A stretch of DNA of 64,000 bases from Candidatus Uhrbacteria bacterium (GTDB lineage Bacteria; Patescibacteriota; Patescibacteriia; 2-12-FULL-60-25), in contig JAIOPK010000006.1 of assembly GCA_021413945.1 (NCBI GenBank), positions 186,001 through 250,000 on the forward strand. The letters are read 5' to 3'. Position 1 is the stretch's first letter. Every line of letters starts with the position of its first letter. This document shows positions 46,528 to 54,903 of the stretch, piece after piece. The notes below the pieces were generated by a model. The model made no database searches. It was not told where the DNA came from and saw only the letters and a program-made list of their open reading frames with translations. Both the position numbers and the translations under genes were made by a program.

Positions 46528-47901
46528 TTATGTTCCCTGGCGGCGAAGCACGATACCGACCGTACGGAGAAGAATTAGCGCATCGATGAAGAAGGAGCGG
46601 TGCTTAATATAGTACAAATCGTATTGGAGTTTTTTCAGGTTGTCCTCGAGGCTTGCCGTCGGTGTCAGGAACATCACTTGAGCCCAACCGGTTAATCCCG
46701 GACGCGTGAGGTGCCGTAATGCATAATAAGGCATGCGCTCGATGAGCGGGGCGACGAATTCCGGGCGCTCGGGGCGCGGGCCGATGAGGGAGAGATCGCC
46801 GACCAATACGTTCCAGATTTGGGGGAGCTCGTCGATGCGGAGGCGGCGCATTAATCGGCCAAAGGCAAAGAGGCGCGGATCGGTTTTGGCATTTGTGGTA
46901 AATTGCGCGCCATTTTTTTCCGCATCGAGGTGCATGGTGCGGAATTTGAAAATCTTGAATGTTTTTCCGTTTTTACCGACGCGGAGCTGGGAATAGATGA
47001 CGGGCCCGGGCGAAGATAATTTTGTGGCGATTGCGACAAACGGGAAGAGGAGAATCGTGATGATGCCAAACGGGATGGCGAGGATCACGTCGGAAATACG
47101 TTTCGCCGATTCGTACCAAGCTTTGTTGCCCTCGTTCAGGTGGTGCAGGAACCAGCTCTCCGTGACGTACGAGAGGGGGATTCTTCCGGTGGCGGCTTCC
47201 TCGATTTCCGCACGATCGAGGATTTGGACGGAGTTGAAGAGCGAGTTGTAGAGATGGCGCGAGAGCTCCGGCTGGGATTCCGGACGGACGCCGAGGACGA
47301 CAGAAGTAATACGTTCGCGAATCACTACGTTTTGATAGTCAGAAAGCGGGATCCAGGGGATTTCATTGTGCGGATAGGTTTCGCCGCTCGTGGAGATGAC
47401 GGCGACCAGCTTCATGTTCAGGGCGCTTTCACGCAGGAGAGCGTCGACCTTGCGCATTTCTTCCGCGGGTCCGACAAACAGGATGCGGCCGCTGGAAAAA
47501 TAGGATATGAGCAATCGAGCGGCGAGGAGGCGCCATGCGTAGACGAGGAGCAGGGACAAGCTGAAAAAGAGGAAGAGAATTGTGCGCGGCGTAAGACCAA
47601 AAAATGGGAGCAGGTAGAAAAAACCGGCGGCAATCGCCAAGTTAGCGATCATACCTTCCAAAAATGTTCGGAACAATCGAACCGGCTCACGGACGAGCAT
47701 CAAGTTGTAAAGTCCGACGATGTAGAAACAGACCACCCACAACATAATGACAAACGTGAACGGAGTGACATTCACCGCCCAGACATTCAGGTTGATTTCC
47801 GCGTTTCTGATCGCGAGCGCCAGAAAGAGGGCTAACTCAAACATGGCGAGGTCGCCGATGACCAAGAGGAGGCTTTTTAGGCGTTGTCCATTGCGTAACA
47901 T
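46528..47901 (-). CDS. Undecaprenyl-phosphate sugar phosphotransferase (WcaJ/WbaP-like)
   Basis: KRISDVILAIPFGIITILLFPFVAIATKLSSPGPVIYSQLRVGKNGKTFKIFKFRTMHLDAE...RRLRIDELPQIWNVLVGDLSLIGPRPERPEF. Confidence 0.9.
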   Translation of the reverse strand: MLRNGQRLKSLLLVIGDLAMFELALFLALAIRNAEINLNVWAVNVTPFTFVIMLWVVCFYIVGLYNLMLVREPVRLFRTFLEGMIANLAIAAGFFYLLPFFGLTPRTILFLFFSLSLLLVYAWRLLAARLLISYFSSGRILFVGPAEEMRKVDALLRESALNMKLVAVISTSGETYPHNEIPWIPLSDYQNVVIRERITSVVLGVRPESQPELSRHLYNSLFNSVQILDRAEIEEAATGRIPLSYVTESWFLHHLNEGNKAWYESAKRISDVILAIPFGIITILLFPFVAIATKLSSPGPVIYSQLRVGKNGKTFKIFKFRTMHLDAEKNGAQFTTNAKTDPRLFAFGRLMRRLRIDELPQIWNVLVGDLSLIGPRPERPEFVAPLIERMPYYALRHLTRPGLTGWAQVMFLTPTASLEDNLKKLQYDLYYIKHRSFFIDALILLRTVGIVLRRQGT

Positions 47902-47959
47902 AGCGATTGGCGTATCGATCTAGCGTACTGTAGACTGGGCCTCAATATACGTCTAGCAC

Positions 47960-49192
47960 ATGAGACATAGTTACCCGTGGTCAGTTTTCAGTAGTCAGTT
48001 TACGCTGATTTTGGGCTTGTTTTTGTTTGTCGGTCCTGTACATGCCGCAGAGAGGGTTGTTCCGAATGATCCGTTGTATTATCGGCAGTGGGCGCTGCGT
48101 CAAATCGATACCGAGACGGCTTGGAGCGTTACGACGGGGAGTCGGGACGTTATTGTCGCGATTATCGACGGTGGCTTCGATATCCGGCATCCGGATTTGT
48201 GGAGCAATGTTTGGGTGAATGAAAAGGAGATCGCGGATGATGGAATCGACAATGACGGTAACGGGTATGTCGATGACATCTTTGGATGGAACTTTGTGAA
48301 TAACACGTCTTGGGTTGGTCCGATGGATGCGTTTCAGCAACAGGATGACGCTTGGAGTCATGGGACGATTGTCGCATCGCTTGTTGCCGCACGTGGGAAT
48401 AATGCGGAGGGGATTGCGGGCGTGACTTGGAATAGCCGGTTTATGCCTCTTGTCGTTCTTGACGGCGATGGGTTCGGGAATATTCCGAGCATTGTGAGCG
48501 CGATTCGGTACGCGGTGAAACAAGGCGCAAGCGTTATCAACTTGAGTTTGACGGGTTTTGAGAATGACCAAACGCTTGACGATGTGATCCGCGAGGCAGA
48601 AGCCGCGAATGTGCTTGTTGTCGTCGCGGCGGGTAATGACTCTGATCAGGCCGGTCGCGATTTGGCCGAGCTGCCCGTGTATCCGGCATGCAGTGCTAAT
48701 GCTTCGTCGACATTGATCGCCGTTACGGGAACAGATGTAATCGACCAGCGTGCGCCTTATGCCGACTTCGGTGCCGCTTGTACGGATATCGCCGCTCCGG
48801 GGCATGAATTGATCGGCGCGCATCCGACAAAGAATGCACGGAGCTCCCATGCAACCACGACGCCTTTTTATATCGACACGATTACGGGAACGAGCGCGGC
48901 GGCTCCGCTTGTATCGGGAACGGCGGCATTGATCCGCAGTGTGAAACCCGATTGGACCGTTCGACAGGTGCGTGACCGTATTCTTGATACCGCAGATCCG
49001 ATTGAGGCGGGTGTCGCTTTTGGTCAGGTTGGAACACTGGGTCGCGGAAGGTTGAATGCCGGGAGAGCCTTGTCGGGTCTTGCTGGGCAATCTGAAGTTC
49101 GCAAGTCGCAAGTCGCAAGTCGCGGAATGCAGTCATTACCGGAGGTACCGCGATGGGCGAAAGGGGTTTGGCATTTTCTTGAACAATTATGA
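47960..49192 (+). CDS. Secreted subtilisin-like serine protease (S8)
   Basis: VIVAIIDGGFDIRHPDL (Asp); WSHGTIVASLVAARGNN (His); ITGTSAAAPLVSGTAAL (Ser); N-terminal signal sequence. Confidence 0.9.
   Translation: MRHSYPWSVFSSQFTLILGLFLFVGPVHAAERVVPNDPLYYRQWALRQIDTETAWSVTTGSRDVIVAIIDGGFDIRHPDLWSNVWVNEKEIADDGIDNDGNGYVDDIFGWNFVNNTSWVGPMDAFQQQDDAWSHGTIVASLVAARGNNAEGIAGVTWNSRFMPLVVLDGDGFGNIPSIVSAIRYAVKQGASVINLSLTGFENDQTLDDVIREAEAANVLVVVAAGNDSDQAGRDLAELPVYPACSANASSTLIAVTGTDVIDQRAPYADFGAACTDIAAPGHELIGAHPTKNARSSHATTTPFYIDTITGTSAAAPLVSGTAALIRSVKPDWTVRQVRDRILDTADPIEAGVAFGQVGTLGRGRLNAGRALSGLAGQSEVRKSQVASRGMQSLPEVPRWAKGVWHFLEQL
47979..47999 (+). repeat. Heptanucleotide tandem repeat (NNTCAGT), 3 units
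   Basis: GGTCAGT-TTTCAGT-AGTCAGT within the subtilase signal-peptide coding region. Confidence 0.75.
49094..49121 (+). repeat. Heptanucleotide tandem repeat (GCAAGTC), 3 perfect units + 1 degenerate
   Basis: GAAGTTC-GCAAGTC-GCAAGTC-GCAAGTC near the 3' end of the subtilase gene. Confidence 0.85.
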
Positions 49193-49626
49193 GAGAAGAA
49201 ATACGACAGAGAGCTCTTAAGGAGGGAAAGGGGGTAATCAAATTCCTTATCGTCGGCGGAGTATCTTTCCTGATTTATTCCGGGATGTACTTTGCGCTGA
49301 CGCGCTGGTGGTTGCCGATGGCAAATTTGACGCTCATGAATATCTTATCGATCTGTACTTCCGGATTGTTCAATTTTGCCGCCCATCGAGGCTGGACGTA
49401 TCGGGCGACGCATGCGTCGAGTCGGACACAGATTGGACGGTATTTGGCCGTTGTTGTTAGCGCCGCCGTCTTGCAATCGTTTCTCTTCTGGTTGTCTGTG
49501 GAGCATATCGGCATTCTCGATCTCTATGTTCTGATACCGATCGCGGGTATTTGTGCGTTTTACACCTATTTTGCCCACAGACTTTTTACCTTCCGTAAGG
49601 CCCAAAACCCCGTAAACGTGTTATAA
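49189..49626 (+). CDS. GtrA-family membrane protein
   Basis: IKFLIVGGVSFLIYSGMYFALTRWWLP...CTSGLFNFAAHRGWTYRA...FAHRLFTFRK. Confidence 0.85.
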   Translation: MREEIRQRALKEGKGVIKFLIVGGVSFLIYSGMYFALTRWWLPMANLTLMNILSICTSGLFNFAAHRGWTYRATHASSRTQIGRYLAVVVSAAVLQSFLFWLSVEHIGILDLYVLIPIAGICAFYTYFAHRLFTFRKAQNPVNVL

Positions 49627-49627
49627 T
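49619..49627 (+). promoter_or_regulatory. Extended -10 promoter (TGtTATAAT), 6 nt from the start codon
   Basis: TG-T-TATAAT 49622-49627, then CCGCCC and the ATG at 49634. Confidence 0.65.
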
Positions 49628-49633
49628 CCGCCC

Positions 49634-50659
49634 ATGCCAAGCAAACGTTCCGTTATCGACAAGAAGAATATTCTCATTACGGGCGGGGCCGGTTTTATCG
49701 GCTCGCATTTGTGTGATGCGCTCGTACGCGACCACCATGTCATTTGCATGGACAATTTTTCCACGAGTACGGTCGCCAATATCGAGCATTTATTGCAGAA
49801 TTCGAATTTCGAATTTATTAATCACGACATCACCCAGCCATTCGATTTAGCGAGCTATTCCGAGCTTGAACGTTTCAAAATCAAGTTTCAGGGTATTCAG
49901 GAGATTTATCATTTGGCGACGCCGATTTCCAAGCGTCATTTTGAAGATTTTAAGATTGCGACCGTTCTCACGAATTCCATCGGCACAAAAAATGTTCTCG
50001 ATGTCGCCGTCGCGAATCATTCCAAGGTGCTCTATGCATCGTCGTCGGTGCTGTACGGACCGCGCCGAACCGATCGACCGCATGTATCGGAAACCGATCC
50101 GTGCACGCTTGATCACCTGACCCCGCGCGGAGCGTATGACGAGGGCAAGCGTTTTAGCGAGTCGATTTTGGAGACGTATGCCGATGTGTACGGTCTTGAT
50201 GTAAAGATCTCACGCATCTTCCGCGTGTACGGTCCGAGAATGAAGATTTTTGACGGGAACTTATTGCCGGACATGATTAACAATGCCATCGATGGCACGG
50301 ACATCGAATTGACTTCGCCGGAAGACGCCAAGATCAGTCTTGCGTATGTTTCGGATGTCGTGGACGGACTTGTACGCCACATGAATACGCCGGTCGATGT
50401 AACGGTTGTGAATCTAGGTTCGGATCAGGAACATTTTCTTTCCTCCGTCGCTTCGATGATTACCAAGCTGTGCGATTCCGCGTCGCGTATCCGTTTTGAG
50501 CCTTCGGCATCCGGATGGACGGAAGCGGGGCTTCCGGATATTTCCAAAGCCCGACAAGTTCTCGGCTGGCTTCCGCTTGTCCGTTTGGAAGACGGGTTGC
50601 GTCAGATGATCGATTATTCCCGTTCCAAGCGACGCGAGTCGGGGACGTTTAGCGAGTAG
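49634..50659 (+). CDS. UDP-glucuronate decarboxylase-like SDR, paralog 1
   Basis: NILITGGAGFIGSHLCDALV...GAYDEGKRFSESILETYADVYGLDVKISRIFRVYGPRM. Confidence 0.85.
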   Translation: MPSKRSVIDKKNILITGGAGFIGSHLCDALVRDHHVICMDNFSTSTVANIEHLLQNSNFEFINHDITQPFDLASYSELERFKIKFQGIQEIYHLATPISKRHFEDFKIATVLTNSIGTKNVLDVAVANHSKVLYASSSVLYGPRRTDRPHVSETDPCTLDHLTPRGAYDEGKRFSESILETYADVYGLDVKISRIFRVYGPRMKIFDGNLLPDMINNAIDGTDIELTSPEDAKISLAYVSDVVDGLVRHMNTPVDVTVVNLGSDQEHFLSSVASMITKLCDSASRIRFEPSASGWTEAGLPDISKARQVLGWLPLVRLEDGLRQMIDYSRSKRRESGTFSE

Positions 50660-50660
50660 C

Positions 50661-50688
50661 GTGGAACGCATAACGCGTAACGTGTAAC
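50661..50688 (+). repeat. Heptanucleotide tandem repeat (GNNTAAC), about 4 units, intergenic
   Basis: GTGGAAC-GCATAAC-GCGTAAC-GTGTAAC between the two SDR paralogs. Confidence 0.85.
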
Positions 50689-50698
50689 ATGAACCTAT

Positions 50699-51721
50699 AT
50701 GGCTGAAAAACCCGTATTCGATAAGAAGAACGTGCTCGTGACCGGAGGAGCCGGATTTATCGGGTCCCATCTCTGCGAGGCTCTGCTCAAGACCTCTCGC
50801 GTGATCTGTCTCGATAATTTCATGACGAGTCAGGAGTCCAATATCGACCACCTGCTCAAGAATCCGGATTTTGAATTTATTCGACACGACATCAGCGTTC
50901 CGTTTGATCCGGAAGCGTTTCCGGAGCTGGCTCGATTTAAAGTGAAGTTTCAGGGGATTCAGGAGATTTATCATCTCGCCTGTCCGACGAGCGCCAAGAA
51001 ATTTGATCAATACATGATGCAGACCTTGTATGCTAACTCGATTGGCATCAAGAACTCGCTTGATTTGGCTGTGCGTTATCAATCCAAGTTTCTTCAAGCT
51101 TCGACATCCGTCGTTTATGGTCCGCGTCCTGTCGACGGCCATCAATTCAAAGAGGAGGAATACGGCGCCGTCGACGTTTTGTCGCCTCGCGCTTGTTATG
51201 ACGAAGGAAAACGTTTTGCGGAGACGTCCTGCGTCACATATCAGAACGTTCATAAAGTCGACGCTCGTATCGCGCGCATTTTCCGTACGTATGGACCGCG
51301 TATGCCGTTGTTTGACGGCCAGATGATTCCGGATTTTATTACGAATGCGCTCGACGGCAAGGAGCTGGAAATTTTTGGCGACGAATCGTTCCGCACATCG
51401 CTTATCTACGTTACGGATGTTGTGGACGGTTTGATCAAACTCATGGGCGTGGCACAAAACCCCGGTCCGATGAACTTGGGCAGTGATGTAGACGTTCCGT
51501 TGGTCGACGTCGCCAACCGCATCATGGAGATGACCGGTTCGACATCGTCGATCGTCTTTAAGGACTCGCTGATGTTTATCACCCAGCTTGGTTTGCCCGA
51601 TCTTACGAAATCCAAAGAGAAGCTTGGATGGATTCCGCTCGTGACGCTCGATGATGGGTTAAAACGCACGATTGACTATACGATCGCTAATAAATCGCTG
51701 TTATCGTTCAAGGCGTTCTAA
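50699..51721 (+). CDS. UDP-glucuronate decarboxylase-like SDR, paralog 2
   Basis: NVLVTGGAGFIGSHLCEALL...RACYDEGKRFAETSCVTYQNVHKVDARIARIFRTYGPRM. Confidence 0.85.
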   Translation: MAEKPVFDKKNVLVTGGAGFIGSHLCEALLKTSRVICLDNFMTSQESNIDHLLKNPDFEFIRHDISVPFDPEAFPELARFKVKFQGIQEIYHLACPTSAKKFDQYMMQTLYANSIGIKNSLDLAVRYQSKFLQASTSVVYGPRPVDGHQFKEEEYGAVDVLSPRACYDEGKRFAETSCVTYQNVHKVDARIARIFRTYGPRMPLFDGQMIPDFITNALDGKELEIFGDESFRTSLIYVTDVVDGLIKLMGVAQNPGPMNLGSDVDVPLVDVANRIMEMTGSTSSIVFKDSLMFITQLGLPDLTKSKEKLGWIPLVTLDDGLKRTIDYTIANKSLLSFKAF

Positions 51722-51726
51722 GAGGG

Positions 51727-51755
51727 TTGAAATTGGCTACTGTTCGCGCTAAGGT
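51727..51755 (+). promoter_or_regulatory. Promoter TTGAAA-N17-TAAGGT, 6 nt from the start codon
   Basis: TTGAAA 51727-51732, 17-nt spacer, TAAGGT 51750-51755, ATG 51762. Confidence 0.65.
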
Positions 51756-51761
51756 CAGTGC

Positions 51762-52439
51762 ATGAAGGTCATTGCCGTCATGCCTGCGTATCAGGAAAAA
51801 ACCCGCATTATTGCGGCTATTTCCGGTATCCAGCCTTATGTGAGCCAGATCGTCGTCGTTGTCGATGGTTCGGAGGATGGGACGTTCGATGAGGCGAAGA
51901 AGACGTCGGCGATGGTTTTGCATCATGCGATTAATCGCGGACAAGGAGCGGCGCTCAAAACGGGAACGGAGGCGGCGATCAAGCTTGGCGCCGATGTCAT
52001 CGTTCACATCGATGCGGATGGTCAGCAGGATCCGCAGGCGATCTCGAAACTGATCGAACCTATCAAGGAGGGGAAAGCGGATGTCGTTTTTGGTTCGCGA
52101 TTTCTTGGAGTCGATCCGGAAGGAATGCCGGCTGTCCGACGAGCGGTTCTGATTCTTGGAAAATTGTTTAGTCATTTCATTCTCGGTATTCCGCGTCAGA
52201 TGACGGATCCGCAGAGCGGATTGCGAGCGATGACGGCGGACGCGGCGCGTCGGATCGACTTCAAGCAGGATCGCATGGCGCATTGCTCGGAGATTTTGCG
52301 GCTCGTCACTCGTTCGGATCTGCGCTGGATGGAAGTTCCCGTGCGCGTGTCATATACAAAAGATACGCTTGCGAAAGGAAACCAAACGAGCGATGCGTTC
52401 AGAATCGTTTGGCATTTACTTCTTGGGATGTTTCAATAA
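51762..52439 (+). CDS. Glycosyltransferase family 2
   Basis: MKVIAVMPAYQEKTRIIAAISGIQPYVSQIVVVVDGSEDGTFDEA...DVIVHIDADGQQDPQAI. Confidence 0.85.
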   Translation: MKVIAVMPAYQEKTRIIAAISGIQPYVSQIVVVVDGSEDGTFDEAKKTSAMVLHHAINRGQGAALKTGTEAAIKLGADVIVHIDADGQQDPQAISKLIEPIKEGKADVVFGSRFLGVDPEGMPAVRRAVLILGKLFSHFILGIPRQMTDPQSGLRAMTADAARRIDFKQDRMAHCSEILRLVTRSDLRWMEVPVRVSYTKDTLAKGNQTSDAFRIVWHLLLGMFQ

Positions 52440-52445
52440 ATTCTT

Positions 52446-52766
52446 ATGCTTTTCCAAATTGTACTAAGTGTCGCGTTCATTGCTAGCTTGTGGCTTGTTT
52501 GGCGTCGGCATAAGCAGCAGGCGGTGAGCGGGGCCGTTGCGTTGCTTTGGACGATCGGCGTGATCGTCGGGCTTGTCGTGACTTGGTATCCGAATACGGC
52601 GAGTGCGATCGCGAACTTTGTCGGCATTGGCCGCGGTGCGGACTTGGTCGTGTACTTGGGAATTGTTTTGTTGTTTGTGCTTGTGTTCCAGCTTCATGTT
52701 TCCCATGTTCGACTTGAGCGGCAGCTGACAAAGATTGTGAGAGAGGAAGCGTTGAAAGACGTATGA
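52446..52766 (+). CDS. DUF2304-like small membrane protein
   Basis: MLFQIVLSVAFIASLWLVWRRHKQQAVSGAVALLWTIGVIVGLVVTWYPNTASAIANFVGIGRGADLVVYLGIVLLFV. Confidence 0.75.
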   Translation: MLFQIVLSVAFIASLWLVWRRHKQQAVSGAVALLWTIGVIVGLVVTWYPNTASAIANFVGIGRGADLVVYLGIVLLFVLVFQLHVSHVRLERQLTKIVREEALKDV

Positions 52767-53887
52767 AAATTGTTCACGTTGCTTGCGTTGCGCCGCCGGA
52801 AATCGGCGGGATTGGGCGATCCGCTTTGCGCGAGGTTGCGGGTTTGCGTGCGCTTGGAGAGGATGCGGTTTTAATCGCGCCGGAAATCGATACGCGCGAG
52901 GGAGAACGGTCGTTTGTGCATCGACTGAAGCCTTTGTGGCGTTTTGGGAATGCGTCGGCTTTATCGGGGCTTGCGGATATTCTCGGAAAGGCGGATGTGA
53001 TCCATCTTCATTATCCGTATTTTGGAACAGCGGAAGGTCTCTTGTTGTCTTATAGCCGTCTGCCGCCGATTATTGTTACGTTTCATATGGATGCGACAGC
53101 GGGAGGCTGGAAGCAGATTGTGTTTCGTTTGCATCGGTGGATTTTGCAGCCATGGATTTTACCGGCGGCACGACGCATTCTCGTCTCAAGCTTTGATTAC
53201 GCCAAACATTCATCGATACGCGGATTTTTTCGAGCGCATCCGGAGCGTGTTGAGGAATTGCCGTTCGGCGTCGATGTCGATGTGTTTTCACCGGGGCCGA
53301 GCCGTCGTGAGCGTTTTTTGATCCCGGAGGGCGGCCGCGTTGTCTTGTTTGTCGGCGGGCTTGATCGAGCGCATGCCTTCAAAGGGATTAACGAATTACT
53401 GGCGGCTTGCTCGAAGCTCGACGAGGCAACTCATTTAATGATTGTTGGCGATGGTGACTTGAAGGAGTCGTATGAAGCGAAGGCGCGGGATTTGGGGATT
53501 GCGAATCGTGTGCATTTTCTTGGAAAGATTGATCAGGATAGTCTCGTCGATGCGTATCGCAGTGCGGATGTGTTTGCGTTTCCGTCGACAAATTCGGCCG
53601 AGGCATTTGGACTTGTCGCTTTGGAAGCGCAGGCGTGCGGCGTTCCTGTTGTCGCGTCCGATTTGCCCGGAGTTAGAACCGTTGTGAAACGCGATGAGAC
53701 GGGTCGATTGGTTGCGCCGGGAGATATTGAACAGCTAACGGTCGCATTGCGTGATATGCTCGATGATGAAGCGGAGCGCGAGCGCATGAGTTTGAATGCG
53801 CGGAAACATGCCGAGCAGTATTCTTGGGATCGTCATGTCGAGCGGCTTCGCGAAATCTATCGCACCGTATGCGCATCGCCGTCATAA
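52763..53887 (+). CDS. Glycosyltransferase family 4
   Basis: MKIVHVACVAPPEIGGIGRSALREVAGL; FPSTNSAEAFGLVALEAQACGVPVVASDLPGVRTVV. Confidence 0.9.
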   Translation: MKIVHVACVAPPEIGGIGRSALREVAGLRALGEDAVLIAPEIDTREGERSFVHRLKPLWRFGNASALSGLADILGKADVIHLHYPYFGTAEGLLLSYSRLPPIIVTFHMDATAGGWKQIVFRLHRWILQPWILPAARRILVSSFDYAKHSSIRGFFRAHPERVEELPFGVDVDVFSPGPSRRERFLIPEGGRVVLFVGGLDRAHAFKGINELLAACSKLDEATHLMIVGDGDLKESYEAKARDLGIANRVHFLGKIDQDSLVDAYRSADVFAFPSTNSAEAFGLVALEAQACGVPVVASDLPGVRTVVKRDETGRLVAPGDIEQLTVALRDMLDDEAERERMSLNARKHAEQYSWDRHVERLREIYRTVCASPS

Positions 53888-54903
53888 CCAATTCATTTCC
53901 TCCGCAAACGGGAGGCGCGGCAAGCATCGCATCGATGCAGGTCGAGGTTTTGCGGAATGCGGGTCATGAAGTGCGCGTTTGGCATCCACAAGTTTATTGG
54001 CTGGATCAATCGGCGCCGATCCGTTTTCTCCATCACATCGCCGATTTGTTTTCCCTTCCGTCTTTACAGCAGGAGGTCATTGGTTGGAATCCGGACTTGC
54101 TCATGACGCATAACATGACGGGCTGCGGTTTTGGTACGGCTTCCGCGATTCAGTCGCGAGGTTATTCTTGGGTGCATTATTTGCATGACGTTCAGCTCTT
54201 TGAACCTTCCGGCAGGCTTACCGATGTCTCGCGTATCACACTTTGGCAGCGTATCTGGTCGGCGTTGCGTGGATGGACGTTTGGATCGCCGACGATGGTG
54301 ATTTCTCCGACGCGCTGGCTTGCGGATGAACATAAGCGACGCGGTTTCTTTGTCGACGCGGCTATCGAGATTCTCCCAAATCCTTCGCCATCGGCGGAAT
54401 TTGTTCCTCGCATGCCGCAGGAACCGATGCAGTTAATGCTTGTCGGAGCGACGCACGAGAAAGGGCTGGATTTTGCCAAGGAATTGCTGACCCAGCTTCC
54501 GTTTGACGCGCATCTCGATGTCGTGGGCGCAGGGATGCCTGGCGATGCACGAGTTACGTATCACGGAGTTCTTGATCGACCCGCTGTGCTCGAGATGATG
54601 AAACGTTCGGATGCGCTGCTTGTACCATCTACGATCGCGGAAAATCAGCCGACGGTTATTTTGGAAGCATCGTCCGTCGGTTTACCCGTGGTTGCCGCGA
54701 ATGTCGGCGGAGTTTCGGAGACGCTCGACGGTGCCGGACTACTTTGTCCAGAGGGTGACATGCCGGCTTGGATCGATAGCCTTGTGCACCTTCGGGATGC
54801 TGCTGCTTATGCAACGCAAGCATCGCGTATGTACGAGTTGGCTCGTAATCATGATCCGGTGGCGTATGCGGCGACGTTCAATCAATTAATTTCAAATCTG
54901 TAG
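53869..54903 (+). CDS. Glycosyltransferase family 4
   Basis: MRIAVITNSFPPQTGGAASIASMQVEVLRNAGHEVRVW; VPSTIAENQPTVILEASSVGLPVVAANVGGVSETL. Confidence 0.85.
   Translation: MRIAVITNSFPPQTGGAASIASMQVEVLRNAGHEVRVWHPQVYWLDQSAPIRFLHHIADLFSLPSLQQEVIGWNPDLLMTHNMTGCGFGTASAIQSRGYSWVHYLHDVQLFEPSGRLTDVSRITLWQRIWSALRGWTFGSPTMVISPTRWLADEHKRRGFFVDAAIEILPNPSPSAEFVPRMPQEPMQLMLVGATHEKGLDFAKELLTQLPFDAHLDVVGAGMPGDARVTYHGVLDRPAVLEMMKRSDALLVPSTIAENQPTVILEASSVGLPVVAANVGGVSETLDGAGLLCPEGDMPAWIDSLVHLRDAAAYATQASRMYELARNHDPVAYAATFNQLISNL

Noticed and set aside
46430-46612. Possible conserved small protein (SCGTRRRYLVxQGRLRQSSE) shared with the N-terminus of ORF 2591-3088
   Set aside because: Both peptides are translations of the conserved core of the palindromic element. 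The DNA palindrome explains the similarity, and the YraN start fits better at 2732.
47981-49111. 376-aa minus-strand ORF opposite the subtilase
   Set aside because: Antisense to a clear S8 protease. Arg/Ile-rich with no recognisable domain; a typical shadow ORF.
49795-49825. TTCGAAT-TTCGAAT as another heptamer repeat
   Set aside because: Encodes NFEFI, which the paralog conserves at protein level (DFEFI). Explained by coding constraint.
50414-51457. 347-aa minus-strand ORF opposite the UXS-like SDRs
   Set aside because: Spans two well-supported SDR genes and the intergenic gap. Its composition matches a shadow frame.
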